A stretch of 50,070 bases of DNA from Thermoproteota archaeon (GTDB lineage: Archaea > Thermoproteota > Nitrososphaeria_A > Caldarchaeales > Calditenuaceae), in the NCBI GenBank assembly GCA_030550235.1, contig JAUQPU010000003.1:143897-193966 (forward strand), given 5' to 3'. The translations under genes and the position numbers were made by a program. Under the pieces are notes generated by a model that was not told the DNA's origin, searched no databases, and saw only the letters and a program-made list of their open reading frames with translations. Below are positions 33,651-41,705 of this stretch, in pieces (the stretch's first letter is position 1; each line of letters begins with the position of its first letter).

Positions 33651-34289
33651 ATGGAGAGGAGGCTTCTATACGCTGCAGCTGCCGCTGTAGTGGTAGTGGC
33701 TGTCTCTTTATTTATGGCCTACCAGTTTTTTACAGCCACGCAGTTTAAGCCGAGCATCGAGATACAACCAGTGCCCATGCCCGATATTAAGCTAGTAGAC
33801 CAGCACGGGCGCGAGTTCAACCTACAGAGTGTAGAGGGGAAACCTGTTTTCCTCTTCTTTGGATACTCTAACTGCCCAGACATCTGCCCCCTCACGCTCC
33901 TGAAATACTCGTATGTGATGAAAAACCTCGGAGACCAAGCAGACGATATAGCTTTCATCTTCATTACCCAGGACCCCTGGCGCGACACTCCTGAGGCCTT
34001 GAGGATCTGGGTCAGCAGGTTCGATGACAGGATAATCGCTCTCACTGGCACACCCGAGCAGCTCGCAAAAATATGGAAAGCATACAATGTCCCATCATAT
34101 TATACCGATGAGAAGGGGAACAAGGTTGAAGACCCCGCCGAATACGCTAGAAGCGGTAAACCATACTTTGTGGTGCATATGAGCTTTGTACTTGTGGCTG
34201 ACAGGGACCACATATTGAGATTTGCGCTCTCATCCGAGATGTCTCAAGAAGAGTATCTGGCTGCGGCAAGATACATACTATCGAGGTGA
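33651..34289 (+). CDS. SCO1/SenC family copper/redox protein
   Basis: Membrane-anchored thioredoxin-fold protein that helps assemble the CuA site of cytochrome oxidase or guards against peroxide. From ATG 33651 it has 212 aa with an N-terminal anchor (RRLLYAAAAAVVVVAVSLFM). The copper-binding pair lies in FFGYSNCPDICPLTLLKY (CxxxC) and the conserved histidine in VHMSFVLVADRDH. The catalytic face would be outside the cell. The next gene starts 8 bases after its stop, so they form an operon. No oxidase subunits are in the window. Confidence 0.92.
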   Translation: MERRLLYAAAAAVVVVAVSLFMAYQFFTATQFKPSIEIQPVPMPDIKLVDQHGREFNLQSVEGKPVFLFFGYSNCPDICPLTLLKYSYVMKNLGDQADDIAFIFITQDPWRDTPEALRIWVSRFDDRIIALTGTPEQLAKIWKAYNVPSYYTDEKGNKVEDPAEYARSGKPYFVVHMSFVLVADRDHILRFALSSEMSQEEYLAAARYILSR

Positions 34290-34296
34290 GGGTGGG

Positions 34297-34836
34297 GTGG
34301 GGAGGCCTGTCTGGCTCGCCAGTGCACTTGGGCCGGGTGTTGGCGCAGTATATCTCCTCCTCTTCACCTACCTTAGCGGTGGCATCCAATATTTCGAGCT
34401 CCCTGGCATCGAGATCACAGCCCCTAGGGCTGTGTTTGTATATTTTGAGTCACAGAGCTATAGCGGCCCAGGCCTCCAACTCTTCTATGATAGTTCAATG
34501 ATATCGGTTAGAGTTCTCGTGGTGTTGGTTGGCGCGTTGATAGCCTCTCTCGTTTTTCTGAACACACATATGCTGATTGAGCTTTGGCGTCGGGGGCAGT
34601 TGAGATCGTGTCTGGTCCGGGGGGCTGGGACTGGAATGGCCATGCTCCTGTCATCGATAGCCAGCGCAACCTACACCTGCTGCGGCTGGGCACCAACCGT
34701 GGCCCTATTAGGGGTCTCGCTCGCGTCTAGCCTCGGTCTAATTCCCGCGCTAGTCTCTATTGTCTTCCTCTCGCTTAACGCCGCCATTCTCCACAAGAGA
34801 CTGGCCACACAACCATTCAAACCGCTGAGCCGGTGA
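34297..34836 (+). CDS. Four-helix membrane protein partner of SCO1
   Basis: Not recognised. From GTG 34297 the protein has 179 aa; GAGGTGAG at the end of the SCO1 gene (34284-34291) is a well-placed Shine-Dalgarno. Four hydrophobic segments are visible, with an extracellular loop between the first two (about residues 27-66) and a CC pair in ASATYTCCGWAPTVALLG at the third. Its tight coupling to SCO1 suggests a role in copper delivery or oxidase assembly. A longer frame from 34222 overlaps SCO1 and is not supported. Confidence 0.7.
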   Translation: MGRPVWLASALGPGVGAVYLLLFTYLSGGIQYFELPGIEITAPRAVFVYFESQSYSGPGLQLFYDSSMISVRVLVVLVGALIASLVFLNTHMLIELWRRGQLRSCLVRGAGTGMAMLLSSIASATYTCCGWAPTVALLGVSLASSLGLIPALVSIVFLSLNAAILHKRLATQPFKPLSR

Positions 34837-34886
34837 AGACGCAGAAACTGCCCCTAAAATTTGAGGAAAGTCCGCGATGCTAGACG

Positions 34887-35822
34887 TTACAGGTTTAGTG
34901 CTACTATCATGTATACTGGGTATAACGCGATTATAGGCACTCCTATCAGAAGCCCGATATTTCTCCTTAATCCTATGAAGAGCATGACGGCGGCCAGTGA
35001 ATAAATCACTACTATGCTGAGGGAAGATATTGGAAGCTGCATATCTGTGGAAAGGATTCCAATCCCTAATACCAGCGTAGCCTGCATCAGATTCTCGCCT
35101 GAAAGTAGGCTTAGGGCCATGTCAGACTTCCGCTTCAAGGTCCAGTAGGAAGCCGTCAGAACCTCAGGCAGACAGGTCCCAAAGGGTGAGAGCACAAGGC
35201 TATACGATAATGCGTCCGCATGCGCCGCTAGCTCATCTATAAATGAATCCGCCGCGAAAACCATCAACCCCAGCGACACCAAGACTTGAAACACCGCAAG
35301 GACCATACTTCTAGTCCTGAAGGCTTTCTCGATAATTGTCCTCGACCTACCCTCCATAAACTCGTCCTCAGCGTGATAAATCCCCTTCGCAAGCTGAATA
35401 TAGAGGATTATGAGCCCAACTGCTAGGGTATATCTAAGGGCCAGCACCTTGAGAAACAGTAGCATAAGCATTGATGGAAGGAGGATGAATGAGAAAAGGA
35501 GATAGTTCCGTGCAACGCCTACATTTAATCCCCTGCTCCGCGGGGCTAAAATCACTAGTGGGGCTCCCAGAAGAATTGTTATTGATGGAGCTGCCAAGAT
35601 ACTCCCAGCCCCTATATCGAGACTAGCCGGGCCCCCGCTAATACGCGATAGCAGTGCTATAATTGTTTCAGGGAGGGCCGTCAGAAAAGCTGCTAGAAGG
35701 GCGCCGGTAGCAAACCTTGTTAGGCCCAGCCTGACGGCGACTCTCTCAACACCATCAATAAAAGAGACAGTTGAGAGTAGAAGTAAAATGATGATCGAGA
35801 AAATCGCTAATATAAAATTCAA
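34887..35822 (-). CDS. CaCA-type cation exchanger (Na+/Ca2+ exchanger family)
   Basis: A 311-aa integral membrane protein with the two alpha-repeats of the exchanger family. Repeat one is FLTALPETIIALLS with SLDIGAGSILAAPSITILLG. Repeat two is SPFGTCLPEVLTASYWTL with LSLLSGENLMQATLVLGIG. The acidic residue in each LPE motif is the expected cation ligand. Ten or so helices are likely. Ion specificity is not readable, and there is no operon partner. Confidence 0.85.
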   Translation of the reverse strand: MNFILAIFSIIILLLLSTVSFIDGVERVAVRLGLTRFATGALLAAFLTALPETIIALLSRISGGPASLDIGAGSILAAPSITILLGAPLVILAPRSRGLNVGVARNYLLFSFILLPSMLMLLFLKVLALRYTLAVGLIILYIQLAKGIYHAEDEFMEGRSRTIIEKAFRTRSMVLAVFQVLVSLGLMVFAADSFIDELAAHADALSYSLVLSPFGTCLPEVLTASYWTLKRKSDMALSLLSGENLMQATLVLGIGILSTDMQLPISSLSIVVIYSLAAVMLFIGLRRNIGLLIGVPIIALYPVYMIVALNL

Positions 35823-35881
35823 CTCTTATAGACTGTCTCAAACGCATAGATATACCTTAAGCCACCCTCCCTTCTATACGC

Positions 35882-36604
35882 CTAGCCGTACAACTTCACT
35901 ACCACTTTTTTGCATCCTGGTGTAACGCTTAGTGTCGACCAGACGCTCCTTCTCGAGACAAGTGTGAATAGCCCAGCCGCATAGACCCCTTTTTCCCGAA
36001 TTAGGCTGAACATCTCCTTGAAGGGGCTGTGAGACAGCACAGAGGTTGCGACGAGGAGTATGCTCCTACCCCGCCTCACTATGCCCCGAGGAATCCAGAC
36101 ACTATTCTTTACATGCCCCCCATCAGACCTGTAGGAAATCTCGTAGCTCTCACGCCACGCGGGCCTGTCCAGTGTGAAGTAAACCTCCGAGTTTATCAGA
36201 GAGGCGAAACAAGTGGCTAGGGGTGTTGCGTATGGGTCCATGGCTAGAACTGAGTCGATCTTACTTCCCAAGAATTGGCGTAAAATGTGGGCCGATAGGA
36301 GCTTGATGACGTCTGTGTCATGGCAGATATAGATTCCGTTCTCTGGGTCAAGTTCCTCGCCGAAGAATTCTGCCACTAGCTCGTCATATTTTATTAGGTC
36401 AACGATTTTCTCAAGCATGATTATAGCCCGTCGAGGCCTCGGCATTGTTTTTCCGCTCAGATAACGCGAGAGAGTTGAAGGCGACATATCCAGTATCTCC
36501 GCCAGCTTTCTATAATTATGTTTTCTCTTGATGTAGCGTAGAGCATCAAGTGAGGCTTGATTTACAGCCTGAACCACTGATGGGCGTCGAGGTCTATATG
36601 GCAT
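35882..36604 (-). CDS. HTH regulator with phosphoribosyltransferase-like domain
   Basis: A 240-aa putative transcription factor. Residues about 10-60 form an XRE-type helix-turn-helix (YRKLAEILDMSPSTLSRYLSG). Residues from about 90 resemble a type I phosphoribosyltransferase, as in archaeal GfcR-like regulators. The PRPP loop, normally VDDxxxTGxT, reads LLVATSVLSHSPFK, so the acidic pair is lost and it is probably a ligand sensor and not an enzyme. A near-palindrome lies upstream at 36662-36680. It may control the sulfur transporter next to it or purine genes; that is inference. Confidence 0.8.
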   Translation of the reverse strand: MPYRPRRPSVVQAVNQASLDALRYIKRKHNYRKLAEILDMSPSTLSRYLSGKTMPRPRRAIIMLEKIVDLIKYDELVAEFFGEELDPENGIYICHDTDVIKLLSAHILRQFLGSKIDSVLAMDPYATPLATCFASLINSEVYFTLDRPAWRESYEISYRSDGGHVKNSVWIPRGIVRRGRSILLVATSVLSHSPFKEMFSLIREKGVYAAGLFTLVSRRSVWSTLSVTPGCKKVVVKLYG

Positions 36605-36661
36605 TATATCGCGGGCTTCATCACTGCCGCTACTAATAGATTAATCTTCCTTTAGAATAGT

Positions 36662-36680
36662 ACTACACGTAATACGTAGT
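36662..36680. promoter_or_regulatory. Near-palindromic site upstream of HTH regulator
   Basis: ACTACACGTAATACGTAGT has inverted ACTAC/GTAGT arms around a CGTA...TACG core, offset by two bases. It lies about 58 bases upstream of the regulator start. A candidate autoregulatory operator; not proven. Confidence 0.35.
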
Positions 36681-36714
36681 GGGATTAAATAAAATGCGCG
36701 GATGATTAGTGCCT

Positions 36715-37914
36715 CTATTCTTGTCTCAGTATTGGGCTTGGCTTTCTGCTGAAGAGCTTTGTGCCTAGCCATGTCGAGATGGCTAGGCGGGATGATGGAT
36801 CAGCGTAGGCTCCGTAGGCAAGCATTATCAGCGAGAATGAGAGAGGCGCTAGATACCCTATGTGTGGTCCATAACTGTATAGTGTGAATGGTTTAGGGTC
36901 TTGTGGAAGGGCCGCTAACCACCACTCGTAGTGGAGTGAGAGTGCAGGCATGCCAATCAGTATCGTCGATAGGAATACTATTAAAGAGTAGATGCTGCCT
37001 CCTCCAGCCCTCCACTCACTGCTGAATATGCACGAGCCTGCGACTCCTATTCCAAGCCCGAATACTAGGCCGCCTAGTAGGAACTGTATGACACCTATCT
37101 GTGGTGGCTGCAGTCTGAACGGTATACCGGTCAGCTGGAGAAGGAACACGCCCGTGCTGTATGTCAGAATTGCCAGTCCGACTGCCTTAATCATGACTCC
37201 GCTCGCGAATTTCGGGGCCACCATATCCCTGTAGCATGAGGCGAAGCATATGCTTGAGACCCATCCAAGCGCGCCAAAGATTATTCCGGCTACCCACCAG
37301 ACAGCCACAAGCGGTTTAAGCAGAGGTATAACGGCTATTGCAGCGAGTATGACGGCCACGCCTATCCATCTCTGAGCTTTTGAAGGCAAAGTAAGGGCTA
37401 TCTTCTTAGGAACAGCTCTAGTGAGGAAGAATGTCTCCGTCGCCTTAAGGCCGAGGTATGTCCCCGGGAGCAGGGCCGCAGTAAATATCGCGGCGTGAAG
37501 CCCTCCAGCAGCCCAAGCCGACAAAAAGTTTCCGATATTGCATCCGAGTGCTAGACGTGCGCCGTAGCCCAGAAGAGAGCCGCCTAGGATAGCTTGGATA
37601 AGCATCCACTTATCCGGGATGTGCTTCACGGCGAAACTCTTAGTCAAGAGAGCGGTGGCGAATCCGCCGAGAAGTATGGAGAAGACGACAGCCTGGGTAT
37701 AATCTTCAAGAGGGCTTGCGAGTTTGAACTGCTGATAGTAAAGTAGCTGTCCTACCGGGAAGCCTAGGCTTTGCCAGAAGAGCCCTCCTAGCTTAGACTC
37801 GCCTGTAGTTATGCCCCATATAGATCCGGTGCCAGCAATGAGGTATACAGAGTAGCCGAGAGCTGCAGAGACAACGCCTATTAGCACTGCAGCGATGTAG
37901 ACGGTTCGGCTCAT
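36715..37914 (-). CDS. YeeE/YedE family sulfur-compound transporter (TsuA-like)
   Basis: A 399-aa membrane protein with the two-fold YeeE/YedE (DUF395) architecture. Conserved cysteine segments are ALGCNIGNFLSAWAAGG, SSICFASCYRD and GVAGSCIFSSEWRAGGG. Members such as TsuA import thiosulfate by relay along cysteines. The divergent TusA-like gene 111 bases away matches the TsuA-TsuB (YeeE-YeeD) pairing. The start has a good Shine-Dalgarno (GAGGTG, minus strand, 37923-37928) and a TATA near 37951-37960. Thiosulfate as substrate is inferred from that pairing. Confidence 0.87.
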   Translation of the reverse strand: MSRTVYIAAVLIGVVSAALGYSVYLIAGTGSIWGITTGESKLGGLFWQSLGFPVGQLLYYQQFKLASPLEDYTQAVVFSILLGGFATALLTKSFAVKHIPDKWMLIQAILGGSLLGYGARLALGCNIGNFLSAWAAGGLHAAIFTAALLPGTYLGLKATETFFLTRAVPKKIALTLPSKAQRWIGVAVILAAIAVIPLLKPLVAVWWVAGIIFGALGWVSSICFASCYRDMVAPKFASGVMIKAVGLAILTYSTGVFLLQLTGIPFRLQPPQIGVIQFLLGGLVFGLGIGVAGSCIFSSEWRAGGGSIYSLIVFLSTILIGMPALSLHYEWWLAALPQDPKPFTLYSYGPHIGYLAPLSFSLIMLAYGAYADPSSRLAISTWLGTKLFSRKPSPILRQE

Positions 37915-37950
37915 TTTGTCAGCACCTCGTATTTTGGCTATGGTGCCTTT

Positions 37951-37960
37951 ATTTATATAT
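37951..37960 (-). promoter_or_regulatory. TATA box of the YeeE gene
   Basis: ATATATAAAT on the minus strand predicts a start near 37930 and a 15-base leader holding GAGGTG. Confidence 0.55.
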
Positions 37961-37992
37961 TATTATGCCAGGATAAGCCCCATATAATGGAA

Positions 37993-38003
37993 GATTTATA
38001 TTG
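37993..38003 (+). promoter_or_regulatory. TATA box of the tusA-like gene
   Basis: GATTTATATTG is centred 28 bases before ATG 38026, predicting a leaderless transcript. Confidence 0.6.
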
Positions 38004-38025
38004 ACCCAACCCCCAAAATAACCAC

Positions 38026-38304
38026 ATGACCCAGAACATCCAGCTACCCTCCAACCTCCTATCAAAGATAGAAAACCAGAGATACAGGCTGGACCTCAGA
38101 GGCTACACCTGCCCCTACCCCCAACTATACACGATAAAAGCTCTAACCCAGGTCGAGATAGGAGCAGTGCTCGAGGTCCTAATAGATAACCCGCCCTCCT
38201 GTGAGACAGTCCCAAGATCTGTTAAGAACAATGGTCAAGAGTATCTTGGTATTGAGAAGGTAGACACGTCACTCTGGATCATAAGGGCTAGAAGAGCCAA
38301 GTAG
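38026..38304 (+). CDS. TusA/SirA-family sulfur carrier protein
   Basis: A 92-aa protein with the family signature RLDLRGYTCPYPQLYTIKAL, where the Cys of CPxP carries the persulfide. The C-terminal half (GAVLEVLIDNPPSCETVPR) has a second cysteine and completes the two-layer fold. Divergent from the YeeE-type transporter, it probably accepts sulfur from the imported compound, like TsuB/YeeD. Confidence 0.92.
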   Translation: MTQNIQLPSNLLSKIENQRYRLDLRGYTCPYPQLYTIKALTQVEIGAVLEVLIDNPPSCETVPRSVKNNGQEYLGIEKVDTSLWIIRARRAK

Positions 38305-38330
38305 GCGGGCGTGGAGGTAGAAAAGTAAGC

Positions 38331-38340
38331 CATAAATATG
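38331..38340 (+). promoter_or_regulatory. TATA box of the 40-aa zinc-ribbon gene
   Basis: CATAAATATG is centred 28 bases before ATG 38363. A nearly identical GCCATAAAT box precedes the next mini-gene. Confidence 0.55.
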
Positions 38341-38362
38341 CAATTAGCTCTATTGAATCTCC

Positions 38363-38485
38363 ATGTCTTCTAGGTGTCCCTGCTGTGGAGGTGAAATGCA
38401 GCCCGAGAGGGATGAGAGGCATTATGTGCTCTACAAGTGTAAGTCTTGCGGGCTAGCCGAGGCGCGGTTAAAGGAAAAGCCATAA
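38363..38485 (+). CDS. 40-aa zinc-ribbon mini-protein
   Basis: A very short protein with two cysteine pairs, SRCPCCGGEM and LYKCKSCGLAEAR, the complete ligand set of one zinc (or copper) ribbon. It is located between the sulfur carrier and copper genes and has its own TATA box at leaderless distance. It may be a metal buffer or a small regulator. The regular C4 spacing and promoter make it likely to be real despite its size. Confidence 0.65.
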   Translation: MSSRCPCCGGEMQPERDERHYVLYKCKSCGLAEARLKEKP

Positions 38486-38490
38486 ATTAG
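38481..38490 (+). promoter_or_regulatory. TATA box of the mini YHS gene
   Basis: CATAAATTAG overlaps the stop codon of the zinc-ribbon gene and is centred 26 bases before GTG 38511, again a leaderless arrangement. Confidence 0.5.
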
Positions 38491-38510
38491 ACAACCGGTT
38501 TCATGATGTT

Positions 38511-38657
38511 GTGGCTGTCGACCCAGTCTGTGGTATGCGCGTAGATGAGCGGTCAGCAAAGTATACTTCTATTCACGGTGGTATAACATATTACTTCTGC
38601 TCAAAAACGTGTAAAAATAGCTTCGACAGGGACCCTGAGAAGTATCTGAGAAAATGA
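38511..38657 (+). CDS. Stand-alone YHS-domain mini-protein (metal binding)
   Basis: A 48-aa protein that is almost only a YHS domain: VDPVCGMRVDE and ITYYFCSKTCKNSFDRDPEKY. The three cysteines are the metal ligands. Its sequence closely parallels the N-terminus of the copper ATPase encoded 45 bases downstream (DPVCGM, TYYFCSETCLTSF), so the two probably arose by duplication. It is likely a copper chaperone or sensor for that ATPase. The start is GTG 38511. Confidence 0.75.
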   Translation: MAVDPVCGMRVDERSAKYTSIHGGITYYFCSKTCKNSFDRDPEKYLRK

Positions 38658-38702
38658 GATTGACTGCTAGTATTTGTTGCCGTGCTTGTGGGGTGGTGGC
38701 GT

Positions 38703-40748
38703 GTGGCTAAGGACCCGGTCTGTGGGATGTTTGTGCAGGAGAGTGAAGAGGCGTTAAAGGCCACGGTGAGGGGTACAACCTACTACTTCTGCTCGGAGAC
38801 CTGCCTGACGAGCTTCATGGCTCCAGAGATAGAGCTAAGACGCATCAAGCAGCTAACGATCTTAAGCTTCACCCTCGGCATACCTACGCTCATCTTCACG
38901 TGGCTTCCCACCACACTCCCTGCAATCACCACCCCGATTCTATTATTCCTCCTAGCCACGCCAGTCCAGTTCATAGCAGGCCTAAGGTTCTACAGGGGCA
39001 TGATCCACGCTCTAAGAGCCCGCACATCCAACATGGATACGCTGATCGCGATAGGAACAACAGCAGCGTGGGGCTACAGCGCCATAGTTACCTTCATTCC
39101 AGGGGTTCTGCCAGGGGCGCTGTACTACGAGGTCTCGTCGCTCATAATCGCCTTCATACTTCTAGGCAGGTATCTTGAGCATCTCGTTAGGAGGAAGGCA
39201 TCTGATGCTATTAGGAAGTTGATGGAGCTGCAGCCGTCTACTGCGAGGGTTCTTAGGGATGGGGCTGAGGTGGAGGTGCGTGTGGAGGAGGTGGGTGTGG
39301 GCGACTTGGTTGTCGTGAGGCCTGGTGAGAGGATTCCTGTTGATGGCGTCGTGGTTGAGGGCTTGACGAGCGTTGATGAGAAGATGATTACTGGTGAGAG
39401 TATTCCCGTTGCTAAGGACCTTGGAAAGGAGGTTATAGGCGGAACGATGAACCTGGGGGGATTGGTAGTTGTAAGGGCCACGAGGGTGGGCGCGGACACT
39501 ACTCTCTCACAGATAGTTAAGCTTATGGAGGAGGCTCAGGCCGCCCAAGCACCTGTGGAGCGGCTGGCCAACAGGATAGCCTCAATCTTCGTCCCGCTTG
39601 TAGTCTCGGTAGCCCTAGTATCCTTCTTGGTCTGGACTATTCTAATCGGGGACATGCTACGGGGCCTAACCTCTCTAGTCGCTGTGCTAATCATTGCATG
39701 CCCCTGCGCCTTAGGGCTAGCCACTCCCGCTGCAATAGTAACCGGAACTGGTAGGGGCGCTGAGAAAGGGATATTGATCAAGGGTGGTGAGGTCTTGGAG
39801 AGAGTGCGGAGGATAGACGCCATAGTACTTGACAAGACCGGCACAATCACAAAGGGCGTACCAGAGGTCTCTGAGGTCGTACCGTTGAATGAATTCAGCA
39901 TCGAGGCTGTCCTCAGGTTTGCGGCCTCGGCTGAGCTCGGGTCGCAGCACCCGTTAGCCGACGCAATAGTTAGAGGGGCTAGAGGCCGCGGCTTGGAGCC
40001 TGTCAGGCCTAGGAGTCTCGAGGAGTTGCCGGGGCACGGGGTTGTAGCGGTTGTGGATGGGAGCGTAGTATTGGTTGGGAGTAGAACGCTTCTGGAGCTG
40101 AAGGATGTGGATTTACGGAAAGCTGAGGCTGAGGTGGAGAGGATAGAGTCGAGGGGCTACACTGTTGTCTTCGTGGCTGTAGATGGTGTTCTTGCGGGGC
40201 TGATAGGTGTATTCGACGATCTGAGGGAGGGGGCTGCGGAGGCGGTTGCTAGGCTCCGCCAAATGGGACTGAGGGTCTTGATGGTGACTGGTGATAATGA
40301 GCGTGTTGCCCGCGCAGTTGCCGAGAAGGCTGGTATATCTGAGGTGTTCGCCAATGTGAAGCCGCAGGATAAGCTAGACATCGTAAAGAGGCTCCAGCAG
40401 CAGGGCCTCCGGGTGGCTGTGGTTGGGGACGGAATCAACGATGCCCCCGCCTTGACTCAGGCCGACCTAGGAATAGCGATAGGCAGTGGAACAGACATAG
40501 CGAGGGAGGCCGGTGGAATAGTGCTAATTAGGGATGACCCGATGGACATAGTGAGGGCGGTCACACTCAGCAGGCTAACGATGCGGAAGATAAAGCAGAA
40601 CCTCTTCTGGGCCTTCATCTATAATACAGTCCTAATACCCGTCGCGGCTCTCGGATTCCTCAACCCTATCTTAGCGGGGATAGCCATGGCCCTCAGCTCC
40701 GTCTCGGTTCTAACCAACTCCCTAAGCCTAAAGACAGTAAAGCTCTAA
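38703..40748 (+). CDS. copA: P1B-type copper-exporting ATPase with N-terminal YHS domain
   Basis: A heavy-metal ATPase of 681 aa from GTG 38703, which follows a GGGGTGGTGG sequence; an earlier GTG at 38682 is possible. The YHS domain (DPVCGM...YYFCSETC) replaces the usual CxxC HMA domain. Then come MITGESIPVAKD (actuator), IACPCALGLATPAA (CPC metal site), DKTGTITKG (phosphorylation), GSQHPLADAIV (SEHPL-type) and VVGDGINDAPALTQ. The last helices hold YNTVLIPVAALG and MALSSVSVLTNSL, the Cu+ pattern. It probably exports Cu+ from the cytoplasm. Confidence 0.94.
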   Translation: MAKDPVCGMFVQESEEALKATVRGTTYYFCSETCLTSFMAPEIELRRIKQLTILSFTLGIPTLIFTWLPTTLPAITTPILLFLLATPVQFIAGLRFYRGMIHALRARTSNMDTLIAIGTTAAWGYSAIVTFIPGVLPGALYYEVSSLIIAFILLGRYLEHLVRRKASDAIRKLMELQPSTARVLRDGAEVEVRVEEVGVGDLVVVRPGERIPVDGVVVEGLTSVDEKMITGESIPVAKDLGKEVIGGTMNLGGLVVVRATRVGADTTLSQIVKLMEEAQAAQAPVERLANRIASIFVPLVVSVALVSFLVWTILIGDMLRGLTSLVAVLIIACPCALGLATPAAIVTGTGRGAEKGILIKGGEVLERVRRIDAIVLDKTGTITKGVPEVSEVVPLNEFSIEAVLRFAASAELGSQHPLADAIVRGARGRGLEPVRPRSLEELPGHGVVAVVDGSVVLVGSRTLLELKDVDLRKAEAEVERIESRGYTVVFVAVDGVLAGLIGVFDDLREGAAEAVARLRQMGLRVLMVTGDNERVARAVAEKAGISEVFANVKPQDKLDIVKRLQQQGLRVAVVGDGINDAPALTQADLGIAIGSGTDIAREAGGIVLIRDDPMDIVRAVTLSRLTMRKIKQNLFWAFIYNTVLIPVAALGFLNPILAGIAMALSSVSVLTNSLSLKTVKL

Positions 40749-40800
40749 AACAACAAACCTATTAGAGTGGAGTGAGAGAGCTAAGTTATGTGGACTAAAG

Positions 40801-41694
40801 GTGGGCCTACGACAGACAGCCGTACTGCTTTTCCTCCTATTTCTAGTGGCTCGGCTAGCAGAGGCTCACGGATCTGACGAGTGGGAGGAGTTCGTCATCA
40901 GGAGCCCATGGGCCCTGGGTCTAACAATACCGGACAAGAGCCCCCTGGAAGACGGAGAAGCTCTAGACTGGTCCGCGGCCAATAACCTCACTATAGTCGT
41001 AACTCTCCCAAATATCAACTACACAGACAACACACTCTACGTTATCGTAAGTGTTATGACTATGTCGGGGACGGTTTTGCAGGTTGCAGCCGGGCTTGAG
41101 CCAGGGCAAGAAGTCTGGTCAACCCATGTGATGTATGTAACAGGCGTATATGGGTCCGGGAAGGAGTATCATCTAGTTGCGCGAGGGGCCGCGCCATACT
41201 CAAGACCGGGCGACAAGCTCTCAATATCTATCTACTCAGCGATGATAGGCCCCAACTCGACCTGGTTCGGCGAGGTATACAATTATCTGACAGGTGAGGG
41301 GAAAAGGTTCGTGATCTTGGTTAATGGAAGCAGCTCTTTCAGGGCGGGGTCGCAGGAGGTCATCGCGCTCGAGTCCTACACCTCAAAGGAAGAGGTCTTC
41401 ACAGGCATGGGGCGCATGATTCTCCACGGCATATTCATTAATGGGAGGAGGGTGGTTGGGGGCTGGTACGTGGATGATGGCCAGGTCTTCTATCGTGAGT
41501 CTCTGTTCGTGGTGGGAGGCGGAGCACCTGTCCCCAGCTTCATATCAATCGATGACCTCCCAGACCATGAAGTGGCGTGGTTGTACTCTCCTGCCGTGTG
41601 GGAGACATCAGACCTAGGAGGCTTCTACACGCTCCTATTGCTGATGGCTCTAGCCTTACTTATCATCGTTGTGTTCGCTGTCAGGGTTAGATAG
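40801..41694 (+). CDS. Exported, C-terminally anchored hypothetical protein
   Basis: Not recognised. The 297-aa product has an N-terminal signal peptide (RQTAVLLFLLFLVARLAEA, with HGSDEWEEF after it), an extracellular beta-rich body with several NxT/NxS sites, and a C-terminal membrane helix (FYTLLLLMALALLIIVVFAV) ending in VRVR. It follows copA by 52 bases, so a link with copper is possible. There is no metal motif beyond scattered His and Met residues. Confidence 0.7.
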   Translation: MGLRQTAVLLFLLFLVARLAEAHGSDEWEEFVIRSPWALGLTIPDKSPLEDGEALDWSAANNLTIVVTLPNINYTDNTLYVIVSVMTMSGTVLQVAAGLEPGQEVWSTHVMYVTGVYGSGKEYHLVARGAAPYSRPGDKLSISIYSAMIGPNSTWFGEVYNYLTGEGKRFVILVNGSSSFRAGSQEVIALESYTSKEEVFTGMGRMILHGIFINGRRVVGGWYVDDGQVFYRESLFVVGGGAPVPSFISIDDLPDHEVAWLYSPAVWETSDLGGFYTLLLLMALALLIIVVFAVRVR

Positions 41695-41705
41695 CCGTCG
41701 GAGGG

